The notes under the pieces were generated by a model. The model did no database searches, was not told the origin of the DNA, and saw only the letters and a list, made by a program, of their open reading frames with translations. Made by a program: the position numbers and the translations under genes. From Agapanthus africanus (lineage: Eukaryota; Streptophyta; Magnoliopsida; Asparagales; Amaryllidaceae), in NCBI GenBank assembly GCA_030015575.1, contig CM057340.1, forward strand, positions 755,601,632 through 755,665,631: 64,000 nt of DNA. Direction: 5' to 3'. Position 1 is the stretch's first letter. The number at the start of each line of letters is the position of its first letter. Shown here piece by piece: positions 45,333-56,440 of the stretch.

Positions 45333-46731
45333 GTTCGACAGGGTAGAGTCTCAGAGTTCATGATCGATGACCAGGGAGTGCTACGGTTTATGACTCGACT
45401 ATGTGTGCCAGATTCTGAGGGGCTGAGACACGAGATTTTAGAGGAGGCGCATCAGTCAGCATATAGTGTTCATCCGAGTTCCACCAAGATGTATCATGAC
45501 TTGAGAAATGTCTACTGGTGGGAAGGGTTGAAGAGACATGTCGTAGGTTTCGTTTTGAGATGCCTGACTTGACAGCAAGTCAAGGCCGAGCATCAGAGGC
45601 CGGTTGGAGAGTTACAGCCTTTGCCCATTCCGGAGTGGAATTGGGAATAGATCTATATGGATTTCATCATAGTTCTACCTAGGACCAGTCGGGGGTATGA
45701 CTCTATTTGGGTGATCATAGGCCGATTGACGAAAGCTGCCCACTTTCTTCCAGTGACGACCGCTTTCAGATTCGCTCAGTATGCTCAGATATATATTGAT
45801 GGGATTGTGTGACTACACGGTATTCCGACTTGCATTGTATCCGACAGAGGCACCCAGTTCACCAGCCGCCTTTGGTAGAAACTTTAGGAGGCTTTGGGCA
45901 CCCGATTGAGTTTCAGTACAGCTTTCTATCCGCACACCGACGGTCAGTCAGAGCGGACCATACAGACTTTCAAGGATATGCTCCGAGCTTGCGTTCTAAA
46001 TTTTGGTGGTAAGTTAGGATCGTCACTTTCCCTTGATAGAGTTCTCCTACAATAACAGCTTTCAGGAGACGATCCAGATGGCACCTTTCGAGGCATTGTA
46101 TGGTAGGAGATGTCGATCACCAGTTTGTTGGACAGAGCTTGGTGAGAGCAGTATTTTAGGACCGCAGCTTGTGCAGGAGATGACAAAAAAGATCCAGTTG
46201 ATTCGGGAAAAGATGAGAGTGGCCTAGAGCAGGAAGAAATCTTATGTTGATAGATTTCGTCGCAGACTTGAGTTTGCTGTGGGTGATCGTATTTTCTTGC
46301 GGGTTTCGCCGATGAAGAGCGTGATGAGATTCGAGGAGAAAGGGAAGCTTAGTCCCAGATACGTGGGTCCCTTCGAGATTCTCGAGCGAGTCAGTGTAGT
46401 TGCTTATCGTTTAGCTCTTCCACCCAGCTTCCCAGTTGTTCACCCCGTGTTTCATGTATCGTTGCTCCGCAAGTACCTTCATGACCCCTTTCACGCGATT
46501 CAGCATCAGACGATCCAGCTGGAGCGCGATCTTTCTTTCACTGAGCACCCGGTAGCCATTCTAGATCAGCAGGTGAAGAATCTGAGGTCCATGGTCATAC
46601 CGTCCGTAAAGATTCTTTGACGTGGCCCGAACAACGAAGAGGTCACCTGGGAAACCGAAGACGAGATGCAGAAGAAGTTTCCCCATCTTTTTGAAGGTAC
46701 GCGTAGCTAGATTTTTAAATTCGGGGACCGA
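45333..46731 (+). pseudogene. Element C integrase and C-terminal region (decayed)
   Basis: Zinc-finger region HPSSTKMYHDLRNVYWW, core patches ([37 protein letters not shown]) and the C-terminal [20 protein letters not shown] with [10 protein letters not shown] are readable but split by many stops and frame shifts. At the site of E intron 3 (around 45808) C runs straight through without an intron. The end (46625-46710) has the conserved chromovirus-type WE.ED.M...P.LF pattern. Confidence 0.87.
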
Positions 46732-46753
46732 AATTTTTTAAGAGGGGAAGATT

Positions 46754-48113
46754 ATAACGCTTTAAAAAAACGTTTAGGTTATTTGTATGATAATTAGTAG
46801 TACAACTCATGTTTTCCGTAAAACCTAGTTATAATTATTTTTCCACATAGACATAAATATACCTATTTTAATTATGTAATTGCTTATGTATATGTATTTA
46901 ATTAGTTACTTATTTAATTGCTAGATTACTTAATTATTTTCCTTATTTAGTAATTTTTAAATATTATTTTAAACATGCACATACACACTAAATTAGTGTT
47001 AATTACAAATTAGTATATGTTAATACATGATTAGTGCACCATGACACAACTAAAACCCATTTTTGTAGCATGCTCACTTTCAAAAAAAATCAAGATGGTT
47101 CTAGTTTGCTTTTACATAAAAGATTAAAAATAAAATAAAATGAAAAGAAAATGAGGTAAGGTGCATTTATTGTGGCATGGTGTGTGTGTGTAGGGTATGG
47201 GGTCACTCATTTTCTCTCTCCCTCCCTCAAAGAAACCGCACCTCCCTCCTTTTCCTTCTTCTTTTTTCTTGGCCAAAAACATCACTACTTCACTCAAATC
47301 TCCTCAAAACCTACACTAAATTCTACTAAAATCATCACACAAATTCCCTTGTCCAAACTAAGCAAGGTTCTTTGATTCAATTCTTCATTTTGGATAGGAA
47401 GTTTGGATCTTTTTCCATACCATTTTGAGGTATAAAACTAATCTAATTGTTAACCTGCTAATCTTTGCTTTTATTTGTCTAAATCAAGTGCTTATGTAAC
47501 TTAATTGCCTGTTTAGTGTGTTTAAGTGAGGTTAAGTTTAGTTTACGTTTGTTTGGCTTAATTAGGATATTTAAGTATAATTAGTAACTAATAGGCTTGC
47601 TAATCCACCTAGTTTTGCATTTAAATACCATAAGGTTGCTAACTATTTTTTTTTTAAAAAAGATTTTAGTTAAGTTTTAGGTTGTGATGATCTACAAATT
47701 TTTTCCCCAATTAGTTCGTGAGATTTCTTGTGCGATTCGAACGATTATATTCTAGGTCTGGTGTTTGCTACGCATAGAAACCCCTCGTTGTGGTTTGTGG
47801 TGATGTGACGCGCGTTTTGTGCACCATGTGCACGCGCGTTTAGTTAGTGTGCGTTAGTTGCTTCGTATCATTTGTGTTCGCATCTATTTAAATGTTTAGC
47901 CTCATATGTATTATTTGTGCGATTATAGGATCGATCGTGGAGACATCGGACGCGACAAGGAAAGGCAAGGCGGTGATCGGATTCGATTAGCCGAGGCATT
48001 CCGGTGAGATGTACACATCTACGGGGAAATCACTTGGATGGCGTAAAGCGCTCGATAGTTAAGACTTAATTATAATTCTTATGTATATATGGTACATATG
48101 CGTATGTCATTTC
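46754..48113 (+). repeat. 3' LTR of element C, truncated
   Basis: It aligns with 18595-19935 of the 5' LTR. It follows a purine-rich AAGAGGGGAAGAT, the PPT. It is cut at 48113 by the TGTTGGG end of fragment G, and the missing 1.6 kb is not seen later in the window. Confidence 0.88.
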
Positions 48114-49523
48114 TGTTGGGTTGTATAGCACGGCAGCAAGGTTTTGGGAAGTATCGTCCATACCAATTTAAAAATTTTGCCGTTCTATCTAACCCTAACT
48201 TTAGGTTCTTAACTAAAGAATCATACGGAATCGATAAAATAAACAACTTTACTTCTAAGTGATAGGGTACAACCTTTGTAGTCCGTTCCTTCGCTTCATA
48301 AGCTCCAAGTTGTGGTCCGTTCGCTGCGATCATCAAGCTCCCCGACTCTAGAGAAACTCCATGAGGTGAATGATCCATGCTTGTTTGAAGTCTTCACAAT
48401 CCAAGATGATCTATTTTGAGGAGACACATACCCAAGCTATTCCTTCACTAATTAGGGATTAGTGAAGCTAACACACTAATCTATATGGCTAGTATAGAAG
48501 AGGATGATCAAGTAGGATTTTTGCTCTCTTTAGTTTTCTTTTTCTCACTTAATTTCATCACATGAAAAAATCTAGCAAGCTTTTGTGAGGATGAAGAAGA
48601 TGAAGTGATGAAAGAAATGAATAATGAGCTTAGGTTAAAAAGGCAACCATGGTGAGTTAGTAAATATCATGGCTAACTCATGTAGAGAATAAACAATGAG
48701 CTAGGGTTATGGTTAGGTTAATAAATATCTTAGACTTGACAAAAGAGTGGACCAAGTCAACTAAGAAAAATATCTTAGCAAAAATCCACAATTTTGATTT
48801 ATCTAAAATAAAACATAACCCTAATCTTAACCCTAGCATGGTATAAGTCTCTCACATCCATGTTGCATGTGCAACCTAGCATGTTACAATTATACATATC
48901 ACATATATATAATTTTGTAACAAAAGAAAAGAATACATTTAATATATATCACATATATATCAATGTATCCTAAGTGAGAAAAAGAATTGCTTAAGTGAGC
49001 TTATATTAGTTAATGTAATGTAATATATCACATATATAATTATACATTAAATTATTAAATCAATACATGATTTAATAATCCGGCTATATTACATATAACC
49101 GACTAATAGAATATGTATCATTTTATCGAATCAACACTTGATCCGATAACCCGGCTATATCACATATACACGGCCGATATCACATATCGCGAGAATAGAA
49201 TACGGTATCACATACACGTATCAATCTCGGTCCCGCACATATCACATATGTGCTCCTACTCCGTTTCGCCTGAGCCAGGAAACCTTTGTGTATGACTCTA
49301 AAGACTCGTCAATACACCGACAGTAGGTGATAATCATATCAAACACCCACAAGCTGCAAGCGGTCAGCTAAACGTAACAGCCATCCGGGTATTGAGCGAT
49401 GATAAGATCAACAAGCAATCTTGTACATACTCCTATGAATCCAACAGTAACACTACCGTACAGTCCGGTCTCTTCGTCTGATATGTCGTATATCAAGTCT
49501 AGGGGTGGTAAACGTCAAACCCC
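48114..49523 (-). repeat. Fragment G: Angela-like copia LTR, part 1
   Basis: The reverse complement is alignable with element A's LTR (its 1079-2484 part), with matching words such as GCACATATCACATATGTGC and CGAATCAACACTTGATCCGA-type dyads. It starts TGTTGGG, the complement of the LTR end CCCAACA. It is clearly more diverged from A than A's two LTRs are from each other. It is interrupted by E after the target ACCCC. Confidence 0.88.
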
Positions 49524-49639
49524 TTAAACAACTCTAATTTTAGTGTACAAAAATTTGCTTTAAAATTAATGTATGCTTGGGGTATTTGCATTTACTGTGA
49601 TTACCATAAGTAATTAATTCACTCTTTAATTACAAGAAA

Positions 49640-49712
49640 GAGCTTGTAGCTCCTTGGTAAGACCTTGCAATGCTGAACTAATCCACCAGAGTTCAAATCA
49701 CATACCCCCACA
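49640..49712 (+). other. tRNA/SINE-like module in the 5' LTR of element E
   Basis: GCTTGTAGCTCCTTGGTAA (A-box-like, 49642-49660) is followed by AGAGTTCAAATCACATACCC (B-box-like, about 49688). It lies about 120 bp inside the LTR, in sense with the element. Confidence 0.65.
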
Positions 49713-52340
49713 TTATTTTTAATATGATTTTATTTTGAATTTTTAGAATACCAAGGGTTTACACGTGCATATCTCACAAAAACCCCACTACACCCAAAAA
49801 TCTAACTGTACCATAGGACTAATGAAGTGACAGGGATCCCTTCGACCACCTTACTCGGCCGGAATCGGCCAACTCGGCCGGCGGATCAGCCGACTCGGGC
49901 CGCCTCCGCTGGCCGGAATCGGCCGGACCGCCGAGTCATCAACACTAAACTTGTGTCTTTTCAGCTCCCCTGCACCACTGTGTACTTTAAATTCTTTGAC
50001 CAGTACCCGAGCCTCTTTAAAACCCTAATTACCCCATTTTAATACATTTTTATCACATTTTTTCATTTTAACTTTTCACCTACCCTAACCCTAGCCTAAC
50101 CTTTAAATACAACCCCTAAACACACACCCCTCACTCCAAAATTCTGATCAAAACTCTCAAGAAATTTTCTAGAACCCTAGTGTACCTTGGAAGAAGCGAA
50201 AGGCGAAGCTCCAGCGATTTTTCCGGCGGCAACCCTAGGAGATCCCGGCGACAAAACGATGCACCGGAAGCTAAGTCCACTCCCTCTCCCTCACCTCTTT
50301 AAGTTAAACCCATAAGTCCCACTTCCTCCTTTCTCTACTCTTTTCTAAAATACGTATTTCTAAAACCCGACGCAATCGGAGCAAATCCGATTTCCGATTC
50401 GGTTTTTCCTAAAACCTCACTTTTTCTTAAATACAATCATCTTAAACCATTACATGTTGACTATTAAATATTAACAAACATGTTGAACAAGTTTCATGAC
50501 AATCTATCTCATTTTGTAACTTTTACCGTACTTTTTCACTAAAATACCATGTAGTTTCATTTTGACATTAAAACATCACAAACTTGCTATACTTTTAAGT
50601 AGATCACGAGGTAATGACCTACCTCCTCACAACACTCATATGCAATATAGCACAATACTTTTGGGAACCTAGAATACGGGAAAACGAAACATTTCAAATA
50701 AATACCATGAATTAATAAAACCATTTTCTAAAGAGATCAAGTATTTTACACAAATCTTTGCAAAGCGCCGCTAGAACCCAATTTGGGGAACCCGACTGGG
50801 ATGGTGCGGATTATCGTACATCCCTGGGCCCAGTAGTGCGAGATGCAAATCTCCGCAAGGAGCATTCGGTCTTGAGAAATTTAAAATACAACATCTTAAG
50901 AAAAATGAGATTTCTAGAAATATAAAATATATATATTAAAATTATTTTTATACAAATATATGTATAAGTAAAATTAAAATATCTATTTTGTAATAATATA
51001 AATATTCCAACTTTTTTAAAAGTCACAAGAATCACTTTACATTAAAATACCTTGAATTCCGTACAAGTACAGTATTACAAATAAATACCATATATTATGA
51101 AAGTAGGTTATTTTCACTAGAAATATCACAAATATAAAATCTACAATTATTACAACTCTAAAGACGATAATTAAATACTTGGGGTGTATTTTGAAAAGTA
51201 TATAAAAGTATTTTTACATAAAAACCCCTCAAGTTCTATAAATTACCCTAAGGACCCTAGTAAACATAGCTTTAAGCGGGACCAATCACTTGAGCCTCAC
51301 GGAGCCAGAGAAGTGGGTGCTTGCCTATTTAAGGTAGACAACTTAACAACGGTGTTATCAACACGGTAATCGTTTTTGAAAAAGACACAAATCCTGCCGC
51401 CCATGTGCAGCGGTTACCGATAACATCAAAAACAATCAGGACTTTAATTTACTTTTCTAATTGTCTGATTCAGACTGAGTCTTCTCATTAATAATCTGAC
51501 TTGAATATGATTCAAGTACAATCTACAATTCAACATGAATCCATGAATACATATATTCAATCTATTCAATCTATATTGACTGAACCGAACTATGGATATA
51601 CTTCTATTTACATGATTATCCAGTTACATCCATGATTCTCCAGTTACATCCATTTACTGATATCATGGTTTCGGCAAGTCATCCAATTATACAATCTATT
51701 TTACAAGACAACACAATACAAACAAGATATCGCGGGGTTTAAGGGATAGATTGGTACGGAAGGTGTTAGAAGTGGCACGAGACAGTAAGATTTAATACAC
51801 CAAACCTGAATCCAGTTGTTGTTGTACCGTGGCATAAACGGTTCCTTGTACTACATTTGCTTCTAGTCTCTGGCATATAGAGACTCCTCTCGTATACACT
51901 GGCATTCTTCTGTACCAAGCTACAAACAACAACGTTAACACTAAATAAAACATTATAACAATATAATACAACTTTAAAAGCTACTCTCTCCCTCTGTCTA
52001 TTCTATTTATTCCTTATCTTTGGGACTTACCAAGCGATTTGTTCGCTGACGACATTCTCTGTCTTTCTTCTTTGAATGTCGTCAGGTGATCTGGACACCC
52101 CGGAGATCGAGCCCACTAGTGAAGACTTGGACTACTTCGTTGAAGACCCAGAGCTTTAGTTCATTGTACAATTTTATTTCAGTACTTTTTCTTTTCTGTT
52201 ACGCCACTGTTTAGGCATCGCTTTATTCCATGTATTTACTTTTCCATGTATTGTAAAAAGAATGTAAATAAATAAAGGTGCTGTTTCATTACATTTGTCA
52301 CTTGTATACATTTCTTTTATATTGCTTAGTTACGCTTAGC

Positions 52341-52362
52341 GTATTTACTTCAGAGTAAATAC
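52341..52362 (+). other. Stem-loop near the 5' LTR end of element E
   Basis: GTATTTACT-TCAG-AGTAAATAC, 9-bp perfect stem. The 3' LTR copy (60231-60256) extends it to 11 bp. The same stem with other loops occurs in D. Confidence 0.8.
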
Positions 52363-52602
52363 ATAGCGGTCTCGTCGCGTCCTTTGCCCGTACAATGGGA
52401 AGCGGGGCTGACAGGTTTTGTTGGTGGCCTATGCAGGTCAGAACTGTATGAAACTCTACCTTGCAGTTCTGTTTTGCGTGAACAACCTAAGCAATATAAC
52501 ATAAGAACCAGCAACTAAAATATTCTTTACAATTCATGTTCCTTGAATCTTATCATTTCATATACTTTGAATCTGTCATATTCCAAAATTTTCTTCAAGG
52601 TT

Positions 52603-53134
52603 ATGGATTCCCCAAACAACACCGGCACCAATTTCAACAACAATCCACCTCCACTACCAATCACACCTGCCGTTCCTTCTCCACCCAACGAGGAAATGGT
52701 TCTGCTTGAAGCAATCCGCAGCCTCGTAGAGCGACAGCAGCAGCTCTTGAACCGTCCCGAGGCTGAAGCACCTGAGGTGAAGCAATTCAGAGCTTTACAT
52801 CCCAAACAGTTCTCAGGAAAGGGGAGCCTACTGAAAGCCGAGGAATGGGCTCAGAGTATCGAAGATGATCTGGCAGCGGCACAAGTGCCAGAATAGCTTG
52901 GGTTCGTATTGCAAAATTACAGCTCACGGACAATGTACGAAACTGGTGGAAGGAGGATGAAAGATGTCTTGAACAGCCCATTGTATGGAAGACTTTCTGC
53001 GACATGTTCGACGCTAAGTACTTCCCTGAGACTACCAGGTTCGACATGGAACATCAATTCATTCATCTGCAACAAGCTTCGATGTGGACCAAGTCGGTTG
53101 ATGAATATGATGCTGAGTTCACCATGCTCAGTCG
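52603..53134 (+). pseudogene. Element E gag, exon 1
   Basis: ATG at 52603 (MDSPNNTGTNFNN). An Asn/Pro-rich start is followed by a helical stretch with LLEAIRSLVERQQQLL, then KQFRALHPKQFSGKG and AEEWAQSIEDDLAAA (capsid start). A one-base deletion near 52891, seen by comparison with D, shifts the frame; the shifted frame continues with capsid motifs (RNWWKEDERC, EHQFIHLQQASMW, YDAEFTMLSR) up to the donor site at 53135. Confidence 0.88.
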
Positions 53135-53207
53135 GTAAGATATATCTCAATAATTCGAATTGTTCAATATATCACATATTACACAGCTAACACCATATTT
53201 TAAACAG
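53135..53207 (+). other. Element E putative intron 1 (gag)
   Basis: 73 nt, GTAAGATATA...TTTTAAACAG. Splicing joins the Arg codon across the junction and restores the capsid reading frame. It is AT-rich, with in-frame stops if unspliced, and conserved in D (38012-38080). Confidence 0.78.
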
Positions 53208-53854
53208 ATTTGCGGCACACTTGATACCGACGGACGAGATCAGAGCCCGTCGATTTCAGCAGGGTTTGGATTCGGAGATCCAGGCTGCACTAGCCACAGG
53301 AGATTTTCCGACCCATGAATCGGCTCTGAAAGTTGCCTGCCGTTATGAGGCAGTGATAAAGGCGAGGGGCAGACCTCAGTCTGCAGGAGTTAAGCACCCT
53401 GTCAACCAGATGATAGGAGGAGCCTCGTCCAGGACACCTTTTGTACCAAGGCGACCGGGAGTACCAAACAACAAGCCCAGCCCAGCCTTTTGTAACTACT
53501 ACAAGAGAAATGGGCATCTGGCGAAAGATTGCCGGCGTGCGAACAACCTTTGCTTAATTTGTGGCTCAACTGCTCATGATATTGGGTCTTGTCCTTATAG
53601 ACAAAATCCAATTGCTGCACCCATGCCAGCAAACACTTACCCACAACGCCCAGCCATCCAAGCACCTGCTCCAAGACTTGCACTACCCACTCCACCACCT
53701 AGAGGACCACAAGTTACACCTCCTCCTCGTCGGTTCCATCAAGCTCAAAAGAACGTTCAGAGGAATGATCCTCGGGCCAGGAGGAATGTACCACGATGCT
53801 AGGCTTTCACGATGACCGTGGAAGAAGCTGAGGCCACTGGCCAAGTTATCACTG
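53208..53854 (+). pseudogene. Element E gag, exon 2 with zinc knuckles
   Basis: It continues capsid with DEIRARRFQQGLDSEIQAAL and contains a zinc-knuckle-like FCNYYKRNGHLAKDC (second Cys missing), then a complete CLICGSTAHDIGSC, followed by a Pro/Arg-rich basic tail. TAG at 53800-53802, where D has Gln, breaks it. The donor site follows the ATCACTG at 53848-53854. Confidence 0.87.
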
Positions 53855-53942
53855 GTAACCTTTCATTCTCAAATTTTCTTTCAGTCTTACTACCTATCTA
53901 CATACCTTTACCTACACCTAAAACATATCCCACATACCTTAG
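53855..53942 (+). other. Element E putative intron 2 (gag-protease boundary)
   Basis: 88 nt, GTAACCTTTC...CATACCTTAG, with pyrimidine-rich stretches before the acceptor. Splicing restores the usual protease entry, with Thr-Gly-Thr-Ile before LFDTGASHCF. Confidence 0.78.
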
Positions 53943-56371
53943 GTACAATCTTAGTAGCCTCACTCCTTGCACTAGCACTCTTTGATACTGGAGCATCTCA
54001 CTGCTTTATGTCGCAATGGTTCGTCCGAACTCATGCGATTCCAATCACACCGCTTGTATCCAGCTGGAATGTCAGTTTAGGAAATGGCGTTCTAAAGGCA
54101 ACAATGGGATACAACTTGTGTCCAGTAGTCATCTGCAGTAGAGAATTCTACGCTGACTTCAAAGTGCTGGACATACCGAACTTCGATGTGGTTCTAGGTA
54201 TGGATTGGCTCAGAACTTTTTATGCTACCATCGACTATCGTCAAAGGAGGTTAGTATTCGAGATTCCAGACCATCCGGTCTTCTATTTCAAAAGTGGAGA
54301 CCGTACACTGGAGCCAAGTACATACAAGGCATAGCCAAGGAAGGCAGTGATTGCAGCAACTCAAGCGGAGGAAGAATCAAGGCCAGAAGTGGTTCGAGAG
54401 TTCGACGACGTGTTTCCTGACGATATATCAGGTTTGCCTCCCGATCGAGCTCTTGAATTCAGTATTGATTTAGTACCAGGAGCACAACCAGTGATCAAAG
54501 AACCTTATCGATTAAGTCCGGAAGGTTTGAAGGAAGTACGAACTCAGTTGGACGAATTATTGGCGAAAGGATGGATTCGTCCCAGCACTTCAAGTTGGAG
54601 ATCACCAGTGCTACTTATGAAGAAGAAGGAAGGTTCATACAGAACGTGCACCGATTATAGAGACTTGAACGAAGTAACGATAAAGAACAAGTATCCACTC
54701 CCGCGCATCGAAGATTTATTCGATCAGCTAAGTGGATCTTGTGTTTTCTCTAAATTAGATCTTCGTTCAGGTTATCATCAGGTGAAGGTCAAGGAAGCTG
54801 ACATTCATAACACGGCTTTCAGAACTCGTTATGGACATTACGAATTTCTTGTAATGCCATTTGGAGTGACCAACGTACCAGCAATATTCATGAACCTGAT
54901 GAATCAAGTTTTCCGGGAGTACTTAGACATGTTTATTGTCATCTTCATCGACGACATCCTAGTGTATTCTAAGAGTTGGAAAAAACATGCCGAGAAACTA
55001 AGAATTGTCCTGGAAACTCTACGACAACATCAATTATATACCAAGTATAGAAAATGCGAGTTTTGGATAAATCAAGTTGGTTTTCTTGGACATATTGTAT
55101 CAGGCGAAGGAATTTCTGTGGATCCAGCGAAAGTTTCAGCAGTAGGCGAATGGCCGACACCAAAGTCAGTGAAGGACATTCGGAGTTTCTTGGGTTTAGC
55201 TGGATATTACAGAAGGTTCATTGAAGGCTTTTCAATGATAGCAACACCCTTGACCAAGCTCACATGTGAAGATGAAGAATTTGTGTGGTCAGAAGCATGC
55301 GAACAAGCTTTCGTAGAACTCAAGTCAAGGTTGACATCAGCATCTATTCTCATTATACCGGAACAATCTAGAGGTTTCGAAGTGCATTGTGATGCATCCG
55401 GTAAGGGATTAGGATGTGTTCTACATCAGCACGGTAAGGTTGTGGCTTATGCTTCAAGACAGCTGAAGACTCATGAGCGCAATTATCCGACGCATAATTT
55501 GGAATTGGCAGCCGTCATCTTTGCTCTTAAGATTTGGCGCCATTATCTTCTTGGTGAACGAGTGAACATATACACAGATCACAAGAGTCTGAAATATGTG
55601 TTTACTCAGAAAGAGTTAAATATGCGGCAGAGACGATGGTTAGAACTCATGGCGGACTTTGACATCAACCTGCACTATCACCCAGGGAAGATGAATGTGG
55701 TTCCAGATGCTCTTAGTCGTCAACCATTAGCAATGCATCTCACCGCTCAGTGAAAGCTTCAACAAAACTTGCATCAGATGGAGATTGAAGTAGTCATGCC
55801 AGGTAATGCTTCAAGTTTGATGAATTTACAAGTTCAATCAACAATTGTCAATCAGATCAAAGCAGCTCAAGCAAGTGATGCTAAATTGCAAAAGATCAGA
55901 GAACAAGTGGAGAATGGACTCAGAACAGACTTCATCATCCATGAAGACGGATCTTTGAGATACGGCAGTAGATTGTGTGTACTAAAAGGTCCTGTTCGGG
56001 AAGAGTTAATGAAAGAAGCTCACAGCTCTCCCTACTCAGTATACCCTGGAGGTACAAAGATGTACTAAGATCTATGTCAGAATTACTGGTGGCATGGAAT
56101 GAAGCGTGGAGTAGCCAGAAGCGTCGCTAAATGCTTGGTGTGTCAGCAAGTAAAGGCCGAATATCACAGGACAGCTGGATTACTTCAACTGTTACCAATC
56201 CCAGAATGGAAGTGGCAACACATCACGATGGATTTTGTGACTACTCTTCCTCACAGCACAAAAGGTAACGACGCAGTATGGGTCATTGTGGATCGACTCA
56301 CAAAGTCGGCTCACTTCATCCCATTTCGAGTTGTCCAATCAACTGAGACACTAGCAAAGAAGTACATGGAG
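53943..56371 (+). pseudogene. Element E pol, exon 3: protease, RT, RNase H, integrase start
   Basis: Protease LFDTGASHCF and FDVVLGMDWL; RT with [38 protein letters not shown] and intact catalytic [27 protein letters not shown]; RNase [15 protein letters not shown] and [10 protein letters not shown]; chromodomain-side linker; integrase zinc region (TKMY, YWWHGMKRGV, CLVCQQVKAEY) and first core Asp (MDFVTTLP, WVIVDRLTKSAHF). In-frame stops: TAG 54332-54334, TGA 55751-55753, TAA 56066-56068. No frameshift in this exon. Confidence 0.94.
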
Positions 56372-56440
56372 GTAGGAATCTACTTAAGATTCAAAACTCT
56401 TTAAATATGTACTATCTCTGATACTCATGAACTCATACAG
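56372..56440 (+). other. Element E putative intron 3 (integrase core)
   Basis: 69 nt, GTAGGAATCT...AACTCATACAG. It separates KKYME from [11 protein letters not shown], which are contiguous in other chromoviruses including C. Read through, it contributes an in-frame TAA (56402-56404). Confidence 0.82.

Larger units (their letters stand above)
18593..48113 (+). mobile_element. Element C: decayed chromovirus-type Ty3/gypsy retrotransposon, split by element D
   Basis: The plus-strand order is 5' LTR (about 18593-21608), tRNA-Met PBS (21613), leader, insertion of D (21709-41907), then gag, protease, RT, RNase H and integrase (42054-46731) and a truncated 3' LTR (46754-48113). RT and integrase motifs and the order RT before integrase define Ty3/gypsy. 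LTR length near 3 kb, the Met PBS and gag motifs such as FMRLKPPFFTG point to the Tekay/Del type of chromovirus. Many stops and several frameshifts make it clearly older than A or F. The 5' LTR start is not sharp because the terminal TG is mutated. Confidence 0.88.
49524..52413 (+). repeat. 5' LTR of element E
   Basis: It starts TTAAACAACTC (the terminal TG is mutated; the 3' LTR has TGTAACAACTC) and ends CTGACA. Contents: tRNA-like module 49640-49712, GC-rich dyads 49845-49940, stem-loop 52341-52362. The TATA box equivalent to TATAAATAC of the 3' LTR (57988) reads TTTAAATAC here (about 50100). Confidence 0.93.

Noticed and set aside
48114-49523. Complete solo LTR of copia
   Set aside because: Its outer 0.6 kb is missing where H begins, so it is a fragment and no target duplication can be shown.
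52543-52602. Upstream extension of E gag before the ATG at 52603
   Set aside because: The family start motif MDSPN is at 52603 and D starts at the same codon; the upstream part is leader.
54332-54334. In-frame stop of E as a programmed readthrough site
   Set aside because: Several similar stops occur along the frame and all sit at Gln/Arg codons, which fits decay better than one regulated site.
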